Shown here piece after piece: positions 7,076 to 13,932 of a stretch of 13,932 bases of DNA. The stretch is taken from contig QMUI01000004.1 of the NCBI GenBank assembly GCA_003660485.1, positions 1-13,932 on the forward strand. Reading direction: 5' to 3'. The notes beneath the pieces were generated by a model that worked only from the letters and a program-made list of their open reading frames with translations, did not search any database and was not told the DNA's origin. Position numbers and translations under genes: made by a program. Source of the DNA: Thermococci archaeon. GTDB lineage: Archaea; Methanobacteriota_B; Thermococci; Thermococcales; Thermococcaceae. Within the stretch, counting starts at the first letter, position 1. Each line of letters opens with the position of its first letter.

Positions 7076-7645
7076 GTGTGGATATTTAGCAAGAGAATTA
7101 AAGTACCGGAAGATATTAAGCTCTCCCAAAAGAAGATATTGCACATAAGCGATACTCCCGAATCCGTATACAAATTCCTCCAAAGGCTTCTGAAAGAAGT
7201 TCAACCTGATATTATAATCCACACAGGAGACCTCGTTGATAATATAAAACTTGAGAGAAAACCATGGTTAGAGGGAGCATACAGGAGAAAACTTGAAGTG
7301 CTAAAGCGAATTCTTTCTAAAACTGACCAACTATATATAATTCCAGGAAACGAAGACAAAGAGGAGATAATAAGGGAAATTTTTCAAAATTCTGCAATAA
7401 TTGTCAGATCCGGCACAGTACTCAACATCTGGGGAAAAAGCATCGGAGTTGGACATGAGCCAGAGGATGTTTCCGATTTAAAGGCAGACTTTCTGCTATA
7501 TGGGCATGATCCAAAAGAAAAATTTGGCCTAAATGGTGTGCACTCAGTTAACATAATAACGTACCCTGACTGGAAAGTTTTTAAGCTTCCTTATCCTTCG
7601 GGAACAGCATTTGATAGAGGATATAGGTTTCCGAGGGGATTATGA
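7076..7645 (+). CDS. Calcineurin-like metallophosphoesterase family protein with altered metal motifs
   Basis: A 189-residue protein beginning at GTG. It follows the YfcE/MJ0936-like phosphodiesterase layout: ILHISDTP (21-28) for motif I, HTGDLVD (49-55) for motif II, IPGNED (89-94) for motif III, GVGHEP (124-129) and LLYGHD (140-145) for the C-terminal His motifs. Several usual ligands are changed: the His of D-X-H is Pro28, the His of GNH is Glu93 and the GHTH motif is GHDP. Activity may be altered or lost. No Shine-Dalgarno precedes the GTG, and the TATA spacing suggests a leaderless mRNA. It is the first gene of an operon; its TGA overlaps the next ATG as ATGA. Substrate unknown. Confidence 0.75.
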   Translation: MWIFSKRIKVPEDIKLSQKKILHISDTPESVYKFLQRLLKEVQPDIIIHTGDLVDNIKLERKPWLEGAYRRKLEVLKRILSKTDQLYIIPGNEDKEEIIREIFQNSAIIVRSGTVLNIWGKSIGVGHEPEDVSDLKADFLLYGHDPKEKFGLNGVHSVNIITYPDWKVFKLPYPSGTAFDRGYRFPRGL

Positions 7646-8598
7646 TGAGATTTCTGCGATTAGGGCCTGCAATTTTCTTCGTTGAGGGAGAGTTAGAGAT
7701 TACGAGAGAAACTATGACACCAGAGGATGCATTCAGACTTGCAAAAGAACTTGAAACGATATTAGTGCTTAAGGATAGGGAAACGGCCATACTACTTAAG
7801 GAGCATCCTTGGAAGGTTCTCACAGATATAATAAACCTGAAAGCCCAGGTAAAAATAACTCCTGCAGCTCCAATGATCATAATTAGGGTCCCCGATGTCG
7901 AAAAGGGAACAAAAGTTCTAAAGGAAAAAGTTGGAGGACAGATTTTCGATCCTCGTGACGCTATTCTCGCATCCTCCCCCTCAAGCACTCTAATTATGGT
8001 AACGGAGAAACCTCTTACAAGAGCTCTTTCGTTTGAAGATATCATCAAAGCCTTACTCGTGTCAAAGAAGTTTCATGAAGTTTACAGAACGATTATGCTC
8101 GAGGCTCCAGTAATTATATTGGAAACAAAACCAGAATGGAATGAGATAACAATAAAGCTGTACGATGCTTTTGGTTATTATAAAGAAAATATAGAGAGAC
8201 TCATGATAGTGATAGAGGATTTAGATCTGGGATTTGTAGTAGCAGAGGGGTGGGATTGGGACTATCCTAGGCCTTTTCTCAAAGTGCCAGTTTACAGGCT
8301 AAGGCTAATAACTTGGGAAAAACCTGAGAGGGTAAAGTTTCTGCTCAAGGGATTGGAGTACAGGGGATATAAGAGGCTATGTGACATCGATGTAATAGTA
8401 AAAGGAGAAAAACTTAGCTGGATTAGCGTTGGAAGCTTTTCCTCAAAGTTCGATATGGCAATCAAAGCTAGAATGGAACTAGAAAGTATCTTAAGTAGAG
8501 AAGCTCTATTGAAAATTTTAGAACTCGAGGAAAAACTATTTAAAATGGAGTCAGAAAACCAAAGCGAACTGGGTGAGAGCGGTGAATCCAGAGAATAA
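7642..8598 (+). CDS. Conserved-looking soluble protein of unknown function (318 residues)
   Basis: I do not recognise this family. It starts at ATG 7642 (ATGA overlap with the preceding gene); ATG 7645 is an equally good alternative, and GAGGGGAT lies just before both. There is no signal peptide or membrane helix, so it is cytoplasmic. The chain looks like alternating alpha/beta: strands near AIFFVEGELEI (10-20) and PMIIIRVPDV (77-86), a helical region EDIIKALLVSKKFHEVYRTI, a second alpha/beta part containing GWDWDYPRPFLKVPVYRLRL, and a C-terminal helix ELESILSREALLKILELEEK followed by an acidic Ser/Glu tail. The tail overlaps the start of the next gene. The codon use is native. Its place between a phosphoesterase-like gene and a membrane protein gene gives no clear role. 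Confidence 0.7.
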   Translation: MMRFLRLGPAIFFVEGELEITRETMTPEDAFRLAKELETILVLKDRETAILLKEHPWKVLTDIINLKAQVKITPAAPMIIIRVPDVEKGTKVLKEKVGGQIFDPRDAILASSPSSTLIMVTEKPLTRALSFEDIIKALLVSKKFHEVYRTIMLEAPVIILETKPEWNEITIKLYDAFGYYKENIERLMIVIEDLDLGFVVAEGWDWDYPRPFLKVPVYRLRLITWEKPERVKFLLKGLEYRGYKRLCDIDVIVKGEKLSWISVGSFSSKFDMAIKARMELESILSREALLKILELEEKLFKMESENQSELGESGESRE

Positions 8599-8905
8599 AA
8601 TGATGCTCATAGCATATGCAATATTTACAATAGCCGGGGTTATAAGCGGAATAGCTTCAGCTTACGCTCCACTAGGATGGATAATAGGATGGGCAATCTA
8701 TGTCATTTCTCCAAAGATAATTATAGGCCTCGTTAAAGATATTCCCGAAGAATTAAAAAATGAGAGGGTGTTGCTTAAGAAAACATTCTGGAGCTTTTTC
8801 TTCTTCTGGCTGTACTTTACTGGAATGACATATACGATAGTGGTAAACTACCAGCCTGTAGCCTATTATAACCAAACAATATACTATAACATGACGAAGG
8901 GATGA
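8582..8905 (+). CDS. Small membrane protein, three predicted helices, unknown function
   Basis: I choose GTG 8582 (107 residues) over the in-frame GTG at 8573 because GGTGA (8572-8576) sits five bases before it; this leaves a 17-base overlap with the upstream gene. Hydrophobic helices lie at about 8-27 (MLIAYAIFTIAGVISGIASA), 31-50 (LGWIIGWAIYVISPKIIIGL) and 68-88 (TFWSFFFFWLYFTGMTYTIV), with a charged loop between the second and third. The C-terminal tail is rich in Tyr and Asn (QPVAYYNQTIYYNMTKG). No named family is recognised. It lies three bases before rpiA in the same operon. Confidence 0.65.
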   Translation: MNPENKMMLIAYAIFTIAGVISGIASAYAPLGWIIGWAIYVISPKIIIGLVKDIPEELKNERVLLKKTFWSFFFFWLYFTGMTYTIVVNYQPVAYYNQTIYYNMTKG

Positions 8906-8908
8906 AAA

Positions 8909-9598
8909 ATGAACGTCGAGGATATGAAAAAGGCAGTAGCCAAAGAAGCCCTGAAGTACATAGAAGATGATATGGTAGTTGGCCTAGGTACAGGTTCAAC
9001 GACAGCTTACTTTATTCAATTTCTAGGAGAGATGATTCAGAGGGGAGAGCTTGAAGATATTTACGGAGTACCAACCTCATATCAAGCAAAGATCCTTGCG
9101 ATAGAACATGGAGTCCCTGTCGTTAGCCTTGATCAAGTTGATGCGATAGACATTGCAGTTGATGGGGCTGATGAAGTTGATCCAAATTTAAACTTAATCA
9201 AGGGTAGAGGTGCAGCCCTTACGATGGAAAAGATCATAGAGTATAGGGCAGGAACGTTCGTAGTCCTCGTAGATGAAACAAAGCTTGTCGACTACCTCTG
9301 CCAGAAGATGCCAGTTCCAATTGAGGTAATTCCTGTAGCATGGAAGGCGATTCTTGAGGAACTTAGTATATTTAACGCTGAGGCCAAGCTGAGGATGGGC
9401 AAAAAGAAAGACGGCCCGGTAGTCACGGAAAATGGAAACTTCATAATTGATGCGAAATTCCAAAGGATAGAAGACCCCCTAGACATGGAAATAGAGTTAA
9501 ATACTATCCCAGGAGTCGTCGAAAACGGCATATTTGCAGACATAGCCGATATAGTTCTAGTAGGAACCAAAGAAGGCGTTAAGAAGATGGAGAGATGA
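8909..9598 (+). CDS. rpiA: Ribose-5-phosphate isomerase A
   Basis: A 229-residue cytoplasmic enzyme interconverting ribose 5-phosphate and ribulose 5-phosphate. All family motifs are present: GLGTGSTTAYFI (25-36) for phosphate binding, DGADEVD (85-91) with the catalytic Asp, KGRGAAL (98-104) followed by Glu107 as the likely general base, VDETK (121-125) and PGVVENGIF (201-209). In Thermococcales, which lack a complete classical pentose phosphate pathway, it supplies ribose 5-phosphate from ribulose 5-phosphate made by the ribulose monophosphate route; that role is family knowledge. GGGATGA precedes the ATG. It starts three bases after the small membrane protein gene and its stop overlaps the next ATG by four bases. 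Confidence 0.97.
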   Translation: MNVEDMKKAVAKEALKYIEDDMVVGLGTGSTTAYFIQFLGEMIQRGELEDIYGVPTSYQAKILAIEHGVPVVSLDQVDAIDIAVDGADEVDPNLNLIKGRGAALTMEKIIEYRAGTFVVLVDETKLVDYLCQKMPVPIEVIPVAWKAILEELSIFNAEAKLRMGKKKDGPVVTENGNFIIDAKFQRIEDPLDMEIELNTIPGVVENGIFADIADIVLVGTKEGVKKMER

Positions 9599-10524
9599 TT
9601 GACAAGCTGATTTCTCTTGGTTATTCTAAAACCTTTGCCGAAAGGTACTATCAACTCTGGGGAGAGAGAGCCTACAGGATAGCTCAGGCTATGGAAAAAC
9701 CTCTACCAAGATGTTTTAGAGTCAACACACTCAAAACAACCGTGGCTGAGCTGACAAAGAGGCTCACCAAAAAGGGGTTTCAGTTCAGGAAGGTTCCATG
9801 GGCCAGAGAAGGTTTCTGCTTAACAAGAGAGCCATTCTCAATAACTTCAACTCCTGAATACCTTACGGGCCTGATCTACATCCAAGAAGCCAGCTCAATG
9901 TACCCACCAGTAGCCCTAGATCCAAAACCTGGAGAAATAATTGCTGACATGGCAGCCGCCCCAGGTGGAAAAACTTCCCACATAGCACAGCTAATGGAGA
10001 ATGAAGGTATAATATATGCTTTCGATGTTGGCGAAGATAGGTTAAGAGAAACGAGATTGAACCTCTCGAGGCTTGGAGTTACGAATACCATTCTCTTTCA
10101 CAAATCATCTCTTTATATAGACGAGCTAGGAATCGAGTTCGATAAAATTCTCCTGGATGCCCCTTGCACCGGTAGTGGGACAATTCACAAGAATCCCGAG
10201 AGGAAGCATAACAGAACGATAGAGGATGTAAAGTATTGCCAAGGTTTGCAGATGAAGATGCTTGAAAAGGCATTAGATGTTCTAAAGCCTGATGGGGTAC
10301 TCGTGTACTCAACATGCTCACTGGAACCTGAAGAAAATGAATTCGTTATCCAGTGGGTTTTAGATAACTTTGACGTTGAGCTAATTCCCCTCAAACATGG
10401 AGAACCGGCCCTAACGGCACCCTTCGGAATTGAGCTTGATGAGGAGATAAAGAAAGCTAGAAGGTTTTATCCAGACGCCCACAAAACAAGCGGATTTTTC
10501 GTTGCGAAAATTAGGAAGCTTTAG
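9595..10524 (+). CDS. NOP2/Sun (RsmB-like) RNA 5-methylcytosine methyltransferase
   Basis: A 309-residue SAM-dependent RNA methyltransferase. The N-terminal part has PRCFRVNTLK (38-47), the RNA-binding segment typical of the group. The catalytic domain shows DMAAAPGGKT (118-127) for SAM binding, DAPCTGSG (188-195) with Cys191 and YSTCSLEPEEN (238-248) with Cys241, the two cysteines used for catalysis and enzyme release in this family. No PUA or NusB-like extension is present, so it is the short archaeal form related to P. horikoshii p120-homologue and archaeal Trm4 proteins; whether the target is tRNA or rRNA cannot be decided here. ATGA overlap with rpiA indicates coupled translation. The last four bases overlap the convergent membrane protein gene. 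Confidence 0.93.
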   Translation: MIDKLISLGYSKTFAERYYQLWGERAYRIAQAMEKPLPRCFRVNTLKTTVAELTKRLTKKGFQFRKVPWAREGFCLTREPFSITSTPEYLTGLIYIQEASSMYPPVALDPKPGEIIADMAAAPGGKTSHIAQLMENEGIIYAFDVGEDRLRETRLNLSRLGVTNTILFHKSSLYIDELGIEFDKILLDAPCTGSGTIHKNPERKHNRTIEDVKYCQGLQMKMLEKALDVLKPDGVLVYSTCSLEPEENEFVIQWVLDNFDVELIPLKHGEPALTAPFGIELDEEIKKARRFYPDAHKTSGFFVAKIRKL

Positions 10525-11255
10525 AGAAATGCATGCCTGTGCTTTGTCAGCGAGTAAAGCCCGTACGTAAGCAGAGCAAAATCTGCAATTGATAACAAAA
10601 TCACCACCCAGCTGTACGCTACGATAAAGCTCTCGCTTCTTCCAAGAACTTCAGCGGCTTTTTTTATTGCCTCCGGACTGTTTAACACTGCATAGAACAT
10701 TCGAACCAGCATTGCACTTTGTATTATTGGGATGGGGGCAACGGCGTACGCCAGCATAAGTCCAGTGTACCCCCTTCTCTGAAGGCTCAACATTGAGAGG
10801 ATTGCTGGGATTGCCAATATTAAAGCAGTTATTGCGAGCTCAGATCTCGTTGATAGTCCCGCAAGGACAAAATATAGTGCCATTCCATATATGAAGGTTC
10901 TATAGGCCCTTCTAAGCTCCTTAAGCCTCGTCGGTTTGAAGTCGTAAAATGCAGTTTTTGAATACAAGTTCATTTTCTTAATGCTTCCCATATACTCCTT
11001 TTCTCCCACTCTCTCTATTGCCCTATCCGATGTATTATTCTTTATTTCAACCGATCTTTTCCTCAAGAATTCAGCCATTTCAACGTTATCTTTTTCAACC
11101 TCTCCACTCAACTTCAAGAAATTCTCTGCAGCTTCGTTTAGTAACTTTATCGCCTTCTCTTTCTTTTTCTGCTCGAGAACTTTTATCCTCTGCAATCTCT
11201 CTACTGTGAGCTTTAAGTTCTCTGCAACTTCCCTGAGAATATCTGGGCTTTTCAC
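10521..11255 (-). CDS. Unknown membrane protein with N-terminal coiled coil
   Basis: A 244-residue protein starting at GTG 11255 with GGTGT just upstream. Residues 1-80 are a charged helix with heptad character (VERLQRIKVLEQKKKEKAIK), followed by a basic linker (PTRLKELRRAYR). Four hydrophobic segments follow at about 120-136, 139-157, 164-190 and 209-235, ending in a short cytoplasmic tail. No signal peptide, catalytic motif or known domain is recognised. It lies downstream of the NSS transporter and its small subunit on the same strand but has its own TATA element, so it may be a separate unit. Its stop overlaps the stop region of the convergent NOP2/Sun gene by four bases. Confidence 0.65.
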   Translation of the reverse strand: MKSPDILREVAENLKLTVERLQRIKVLEQKKKEKAIKLLNEAAENFLKLSGEVEKDNVEMAEFLRKRSVEIKNNTSDRAIERVGEKEYMGSIKKMNLYSKTAFYDFKPTRLKELRRAYRTFIYGMALYFVLAGLSTRSELAITALILAIPAILSMLSLQRRGYTGLMLAYAVAPIPIIQSAMLVRMFYAVLNSPEAIKKAAEVLGRSESFIVAYSWVVILLSIADFALLTYGLYSLTKHRHAFL

Positions 11256-11272
11256 ACCTACACCCCCAAACT

Positions 11273-11290
11273 AAAAAGAGAGAAAAGAAG
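11273..11290 (-). terminator. Pyrimidine-rich T-tract after the transporter operon
   Basis: Read on the minus strand this is CTTCTTTTCTCTCTTTTT, lying 11 bases after the stop of the 30-codon ORF. Archaeal termination often relies on such T-tracts without a hairpin. It also lies in the leader region of the downstream gene. Confidence 0.4.
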
Positions 11291-11299
11291 ATTTAAAGG
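11291..11299 (-). promoter_or_regulatory. TATA element for the coiled-coil membrane protein
   Basis: Minus strand CCTTTAAAT, centred about 40 bases before the GTG at 11255, predicting a leader near 14 bases that contains GGGGGTGTAGGT. It sits between the 30-codon ORF and the T-tract. Confidence 0.45.
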
Positions 11300-11300
11300 T

Positions 11301-11393
11301 TCAGGCCTGCTGGGCCTTCATCAGCTTACTAATGCTCCATCCCATCATTATGAAGATCACAAGCCAGGCTATTGCCATGTACACTGCCCACAT
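11301..11393 (-). CDS. 30-residue single-helix protein, putative small subunit of the NSS transporter
   Basis: ATG 11393 opens 30 codons ending at TGA 11301. The product MWAVYMAIAWLVIFIMMGWS then continues ISKLMKAQQA: one membrane helix (about 3-20) followed by a short positively charged cytoplasmic tail. A GAGGTGG ribosome site lies six bases before the ATG and overlaps the stop codon of the transporter gene, so the two are tightly coupled with ten bases between coding regions. The arrangement resembles bacterial MetP/MetS, where an NSS transporter needs a tiny single-helix subunit encoded directly after it for methionine and alanine uptake. That function is inferred from position, size and topology; this ORF is shorter than the bacterial MetS proteins. 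Confidence 0.7.
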   Translation of the reverse strand: MWAVYMAIAWLVIFIMMGWSISKLMKAQQA

Positions 11394-11403
11394 TTTTGCC
11401 ACC

Positions 11404-12963
11404 TCAGACCTTTATAATTACCTCGTTCTTCTCCAATTCCTCACCGTACTTCTTCTTGATTGCATAGTACGTTTCTATTGCTCCAATTGTCAGCATTGCA
11501 AGGATTGCTATCCTTGCAGGCCACTCGAGTGTTTTACTGACTAAGTCTGAGAATGTACCTATAAGGGGCAGGAGTATGAATATTGGTGCAATAATTACCG
11601 TTATCCACTTGTATATCTCCGGCACATTAATGAGGGCTCCCTCATGTAACTCCTTCCAGAAGTTGTCGGGCTTGAACAGCCACACACCGACTATTATGTC
11701 GAATAGGGCAAGTAATGCAAGCTGGAAGCTTATCCAGGCATCAACTTGGTCAAGGTAACCATCTATGTACACTACTGGAATTCCCAAGAGGAAGTACATT
11801 ATGAAGACAACCCAGGTACCTGTCTTCCTCGGAATTCCTAGATCCTCTTCAAGAAGTGCCGTTAGATAGTTGTACATTGCTATTGCTGAAGTAAATCCAG
11901 CAAACCACAAAAGGAGGAACCATAGCGCTCCAAACAATCTCCCAGCTGATCCCATCTGAACGAAGATGTTCGGTAGGCTGGTGTAAGAAAATCCAAGACC
12001 GAAGTTTTCTGAAATCCAGTGTAACGCGGCATCGCTACCCTTGGCAAGAACATCTGCAGGCACTATCTTTGGAGCGTAAGCCACTGCCAGTGGAACGGCG
12101 ATTGAACCACCCAAAACTACCTCTGCAAACTCGTTCAATGATACCGTTGCCAAGCCTGATAGCGCAACATCATCTTTCGGGCCAAGATATGAAGCGTAGT
12201 TCTGAATGATACCCATACCTAATGACAGCGTGAAGAATATCTGACCACTAGCTGCCAACATTACGCTCCATAAGTGCTCTTTGAGATAAGTCCAGTTTGG
12301 TGACCAGATGAACTCGAATCCCTTGAGTGTTGACCAGTTGGGATCACCGAGTGGGGAACCTAACGCAAAGACGTAAATAACTAGGATTATTGCAAAGATG
12401 TATAACAATGGCATCATTACCTTGACCCATCTCTCAATACCTTTGCTTACACCTTGACCTACTGCAATGCCCAAAAGAACTACTGTTATACCCCAAAACA
12501 GGAATACTTGGCCGTGATTGCTTAAATATTGGCTAAAGAACTCTGCAGTGTTTTTACCGAAGTAGGCTCCGGTAATGCTGAACCATGAATAGGCTGCAGA
12601 CCATCCAATCAAGTGAAGATAATAGCTGTTAAGCAATGTTGTGGTCGCAAAAGCTAATGCACCACCTATTAATCCAAAGATTAACGCTGTTCTTGGCTTT
12701 ACGCTTTCCCTTGCCATAAGGTAAAACGTTGGACCCAAGGTTCCGTGGCCGTACTTACCTCCGTACCTTCCCTGAACCCATTCTACCCACATCACGGGGA
12801 TTCCAAGGAGGAACAGTGCAAGGAAGTATGGAACCATGAAGGCTCCTCCACCATTCCCTGCGACCTGCGTTGGAAATCTGACGAAGTTACCGAGACCAAT
12901 GGCATTTCCTGCCATCGCTAAAATCAGTCCAATTTTTGTCGCCCATTTTTCTCTTTGTTCCAT
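11404..12963 (-). CDS. Sodium-dependent amino acid transporter, NSS (LeuT/TnaT) family
   Basis: A 519-residue, twelve-helix symporter. TM1 carries the full family signature NAIGLGNFVRFP (20-31) with Asn26 and Arg29 and then GNGGGAFMVPY. TM6 has SGQIFFTLSLGMGI (239-252), TM7 has LNEFAEVVLGG (276-286) with the sodium-site Asn277, and TM8 has LLWFAGFTSAIA (351-362) with the Ala/Thr/Ser ligands of the second sodium site. All sodium ligands expected from LeuT are visible, so sodium-coupled amino acid import at the cell membrane is well supported; the particular amino acid is not. GGGAGGTGG lies eight bases before the ATG. The gene is followed by a 30-codon single-helix ORF and is divergent from an aminotransferase gene, fitting a role in amino acid uptake. 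Confidence 0.95.
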   Translation of the reverse strand: MEQREKWATKIGLILAMAGNAIGLGNFVRFPTQVAGNGGGAFMVPYFLALFLLGIPVMWVEWVQGRYGGKYGHGTLGPTFYLMARESVKPRTALIFGLIGGALAFATTTLLNSYYLHLIGWSAAYSWFSITGAYFGKNTAEFFSQYLSNHGQVFLFWGITVVLLGIAVGQGVSKGIERWVKVMMPLLYIFAIILVIYVFALGSPLGDPNWSTLKGFEFIWSPNWTYLKEHLWSVMLAASGQIFFTLSLGMGIIQNYASYLGPKDDVALSGLATVSLNEFAEVVLGGSIAVPLAVAYAPKIVPADVLAKGSDAALHWISENFGLGFSYTSLPNIFVQMGSAGRLFGALWFLLLWFAGFTSAIAMYNYLTALLEEDLGIPRKTGTWVVFIMYFLLGIPVVYIDGYLDQVDAWISFQLALLALFDIIVGVWLFKPDNFWKELHEGALINVPEIYKWITVIIAPIFILLPLIGTFSDLVSKTLEWPARIAILAMLTIGAIETYYAIKKKYGEELEKNEVIIKV

Positions 12964-13040
12964 ATCGATGCCACCTCCCTCAATAATACTAAACCTAAAA
13001 ACAAACCAAAAGATTTACGGATATACTACAGCGCATGAAG

Positions 13041-13048
13041 TTTATAAA
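13041..13048 (-). promoter_or_regulatory. Candidate TATA element of the NSS transporter operon
   Basis: TTTATAAA reads the same on both strands. Used on the minus strand it would start transcription near 13019 and give a leader of about 55 bases, longer than usual for this group, so the assignment is tentative. Confidence 0.35.
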
Positions 13049-13065
13049 GATTGCCGAACTCTGAT

Positions 13066-13111
13066 GTAAACATTTGACAAATTAAAACATTTACTTACTT
13101 GTAAAACATAA
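13066..13111 (+). promoter_or_regulatory. Iterated and palindromic sites between transporter and aminotransferase genes
   Basis: AAACATTT occurs at 13068-13075 and 13085-13092, with AAACATAA at 13104-13111. TTTAC-N6-GTAAA forms an inverted repeat at 13090-13105, and ATTTGACAAAT at 13072-13082 is palindromic. The cluster lies just upstream of the aminotransferase TATA element and between the two divergent promoters, where an Lrp-like or other amino acid-responsive regulator could act on both. No specific regulator is identified. Confidence 0.35.
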
Positions 13112-13125
13112 ATAACTTGGTTGAA

Positions 13126-13133
13126 TATAAATT
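13126..13133 (+). promoter_or_regulatory. TATA element of the aminotransferase gene
   Basis: TATAAATT centred about 45 bases before the GTG at 13174 predicts initiation near 13154 and a leader of about 20 bases containing the GGAGGTGA ribosome site (13161-13168). Confidence 0.55.
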
Positions 13134-13173
13134 ATTAAACGCTTCGCCGTTATTTTGATTGGAGGTGACGAGA

Positions 13174-13932
13174 GTGGCCCTGAGGGATAGGCTTGAGCTT
13201 GTTAATCCTTCCGAGATTAGGAGGCTTTTTGACATTGCTGCTGGAATGAAAGATGTAATATCCCTGGGAATTGGAGAACCAGATTTCGATACTCCACAAC
13301 ACATAAAAGAATATGCGAAGGAGGCCCTAGACAAGGGATTAACACACTATGGTCCAAACATAGGATTACTTGAACTTAGGGAGGCAATAGCAGAAAAGCT
13401 AAAGAAGCAGAATGGAATTGAAGCAGACCCAAAGACCGAAATAATGGTTCTAGTTGGGGCAAATCAGGCCTTCCTCATGAGCCTCGCGACGTTCCTTGGA
13501 GAAGGTGAAGAAGTTTTGATACCAACTCCAATGTTCGTCAGCTATGCCCCAGCCGTGATCCTTGCCGGAGGAAAGCCCGTCGAAGTGCCGACGTACGAGG
13601 AGAACGAATTCAGATTAACGGTTGACGATCTGGAGAAGTACGTTACTGAGAAGACTAGGGCTCTAATTATAAACTCCCCAAACAACCCGACAGGTGCAGT
13701 GCTAACTAAAAAAGATCTAGAAGAGATAGCGGATTTTGCAGTAGAACATGACTTGATGGTTATAAGTGACGAAGTTTATGAACACTTCATATATGATGAT
13801 GCAAAGCATTACAGCATGGCAGCCCTTGACGGAATGTTTGAGAGGACAATAACAGTTAACGGCTTCTCAAAGACGTTTGCAATGACGGGATGGAGATTAG
13901 GTTTCGTTGCAGCACCTTCATGGGTTATTGAA
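13174..13932 (+). CDS. Class I PLP-dependent (aromatic-type) aminotransferase, N-terminal part
   Basis: GTG 13174 opens 253 codons that reach the window edge; about 135 residues of a typical 390-residue enzyme are missing. GGAGGTGA lies five bases before the start. Fold type I landmarks are LGIGEPDFDTP (31-41), HYGPNIGLLELREAI (58-72), SPNNPTG (168-174), ISDEVYE (197-203) with the PLP-ring Asp199 and Tyr202, and NGFSKTFAMTGWRLG (229-243) with the Schiff-base Lys233 and the PLP-phosphate Arg241. The sequence closely resembles, from memory, the aromatic aminotransferase of Pyrococcus horikoshii, which transaminates Phe, Tyr and Trp with 2-oxoglutarate. Substrate range here is inferred. It is divergent from the NSS transporter operon. 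Confidence 0.92.
   Translation, partial: MALRDRLELVNPSEIRRLFDIAAGMKDVISLGIGEPDFDTPQHIKEYAKEALDKGLTHYGPNIGLLELREAIAEKLKKQNGIEADPKTEIMVLVGANQAFLMSLATFLGEGEEVLIPTPMFVSYAPAVILAGGKPVEVPTYEENEFRLTVDDLEKYVTEKTRALIINSPNNPTGAVLTKKDLEEIADFAVEHDLMVISDEVYEHFIYDDAKHYSMAALDGMFERTITVNGFSKTFAMTGWRLGFVAAPSWVIE

Noticed and set aside
7581..8048. Open frame of 155 codons on the minus strand
   Set aside because: It lies opposite two overlapping plus-strand genes with proper ribosome sites; composition is that of a reverse-frame shadow rich in Ser and Ile.
9292..9654. Open frame of 120 codons on the minus strand
   Set aside because: It is antisense to rpiA, which is identified by all of its motifs.
11304..11319. 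AGGCC-N5-GGCCT inverted repeat as a terminator
   Set aside because: It falls inside the codons for the tail of the 30-residue protein (KAQQA) and is explained by coding sequence; the T-tract further on is the better terminator candidate.

Overview
The window comes from a hyperthermophilic euryarchaeon of the Thermococcales, very probably Pyrococcus and perhaps close to P. furiosus. The protein set is archaeal (Nmd3, Nep1, aIF5A with its hypusine site, a NOP2/Sun RNA methyltransferase). Proteins are rich in Lys, Glu and Ile, many starts are GTG, Shine-Dalgarno sites read GGAGGTG or GAGGTGAT, and A/T-rich TATA elements lie 25-50 bases before the starts. No rRNA, tRNA, insertion sequence or CRISPR array was seen. 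The genus is inferred from protein resemblance, not from a database search.

Layout. Bases 1-2322 (minus strand): the start of nmd3, preceded in transcription order by an overlapping pair, a secreted protein of four 85-residue helical repeats and a membrane-anchored winged-helix regulator. Bases 2323-2945: about 600 bases with no credible gene apart from promoter elements. Bases 2946-4443 (plus): a NifX-type cofactor-binding protein with a Gly/Arg/Met tail, preceded by a DtxR-like operator; a 56-residue small ORF; and a metallo-beta-lactamase-fold enzyme. Bases 4444-7021 (minus): aIF5A, a divergent LeuT-fold (NSS-like) transporter and the rRNA methyltransferase Nep1. Bases 7076-10524 (plus): a tightly packed five-gene operon of a metallophosphoesterase-like protein, an unknown soluble protein, a small membrane protein, ribose-5-phosphate isomerase A and a NOP2/Sun RNA m5C methyltransferase. 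Bases 10521-12963 (minus): an unknown coiled-coil membrane protein, and a canonical sodium-dependent NSS transporter followed by a 30-codon single-helix ORF that looks like a small transporter subunit. From 13174 to the end (plus): the first two thirds of a class I aromatic-type aminotransferase.

How the genes fit together. Four genes concern ribosome assembly, RNA modification or translation (nmd3, nep1, aIF5A, NOP2/Sun), which marks this as mostly core chromosome. The NSS transporter with its putative small subunit is divergent from the aminotransferase, and the two share an A/T-rich 210-base regulatory region, consistent with linked uptake and transamination of an amino acid. The most novel-looking items are the repeat-protein/membrane-regulator pair, the second transporter that has lost the sodium site 1 ligands, the 30-residue transporter partner, the metal-responsive-looking operator before the NifX-type gene, and the two unknown proteins in the rpiA operon.
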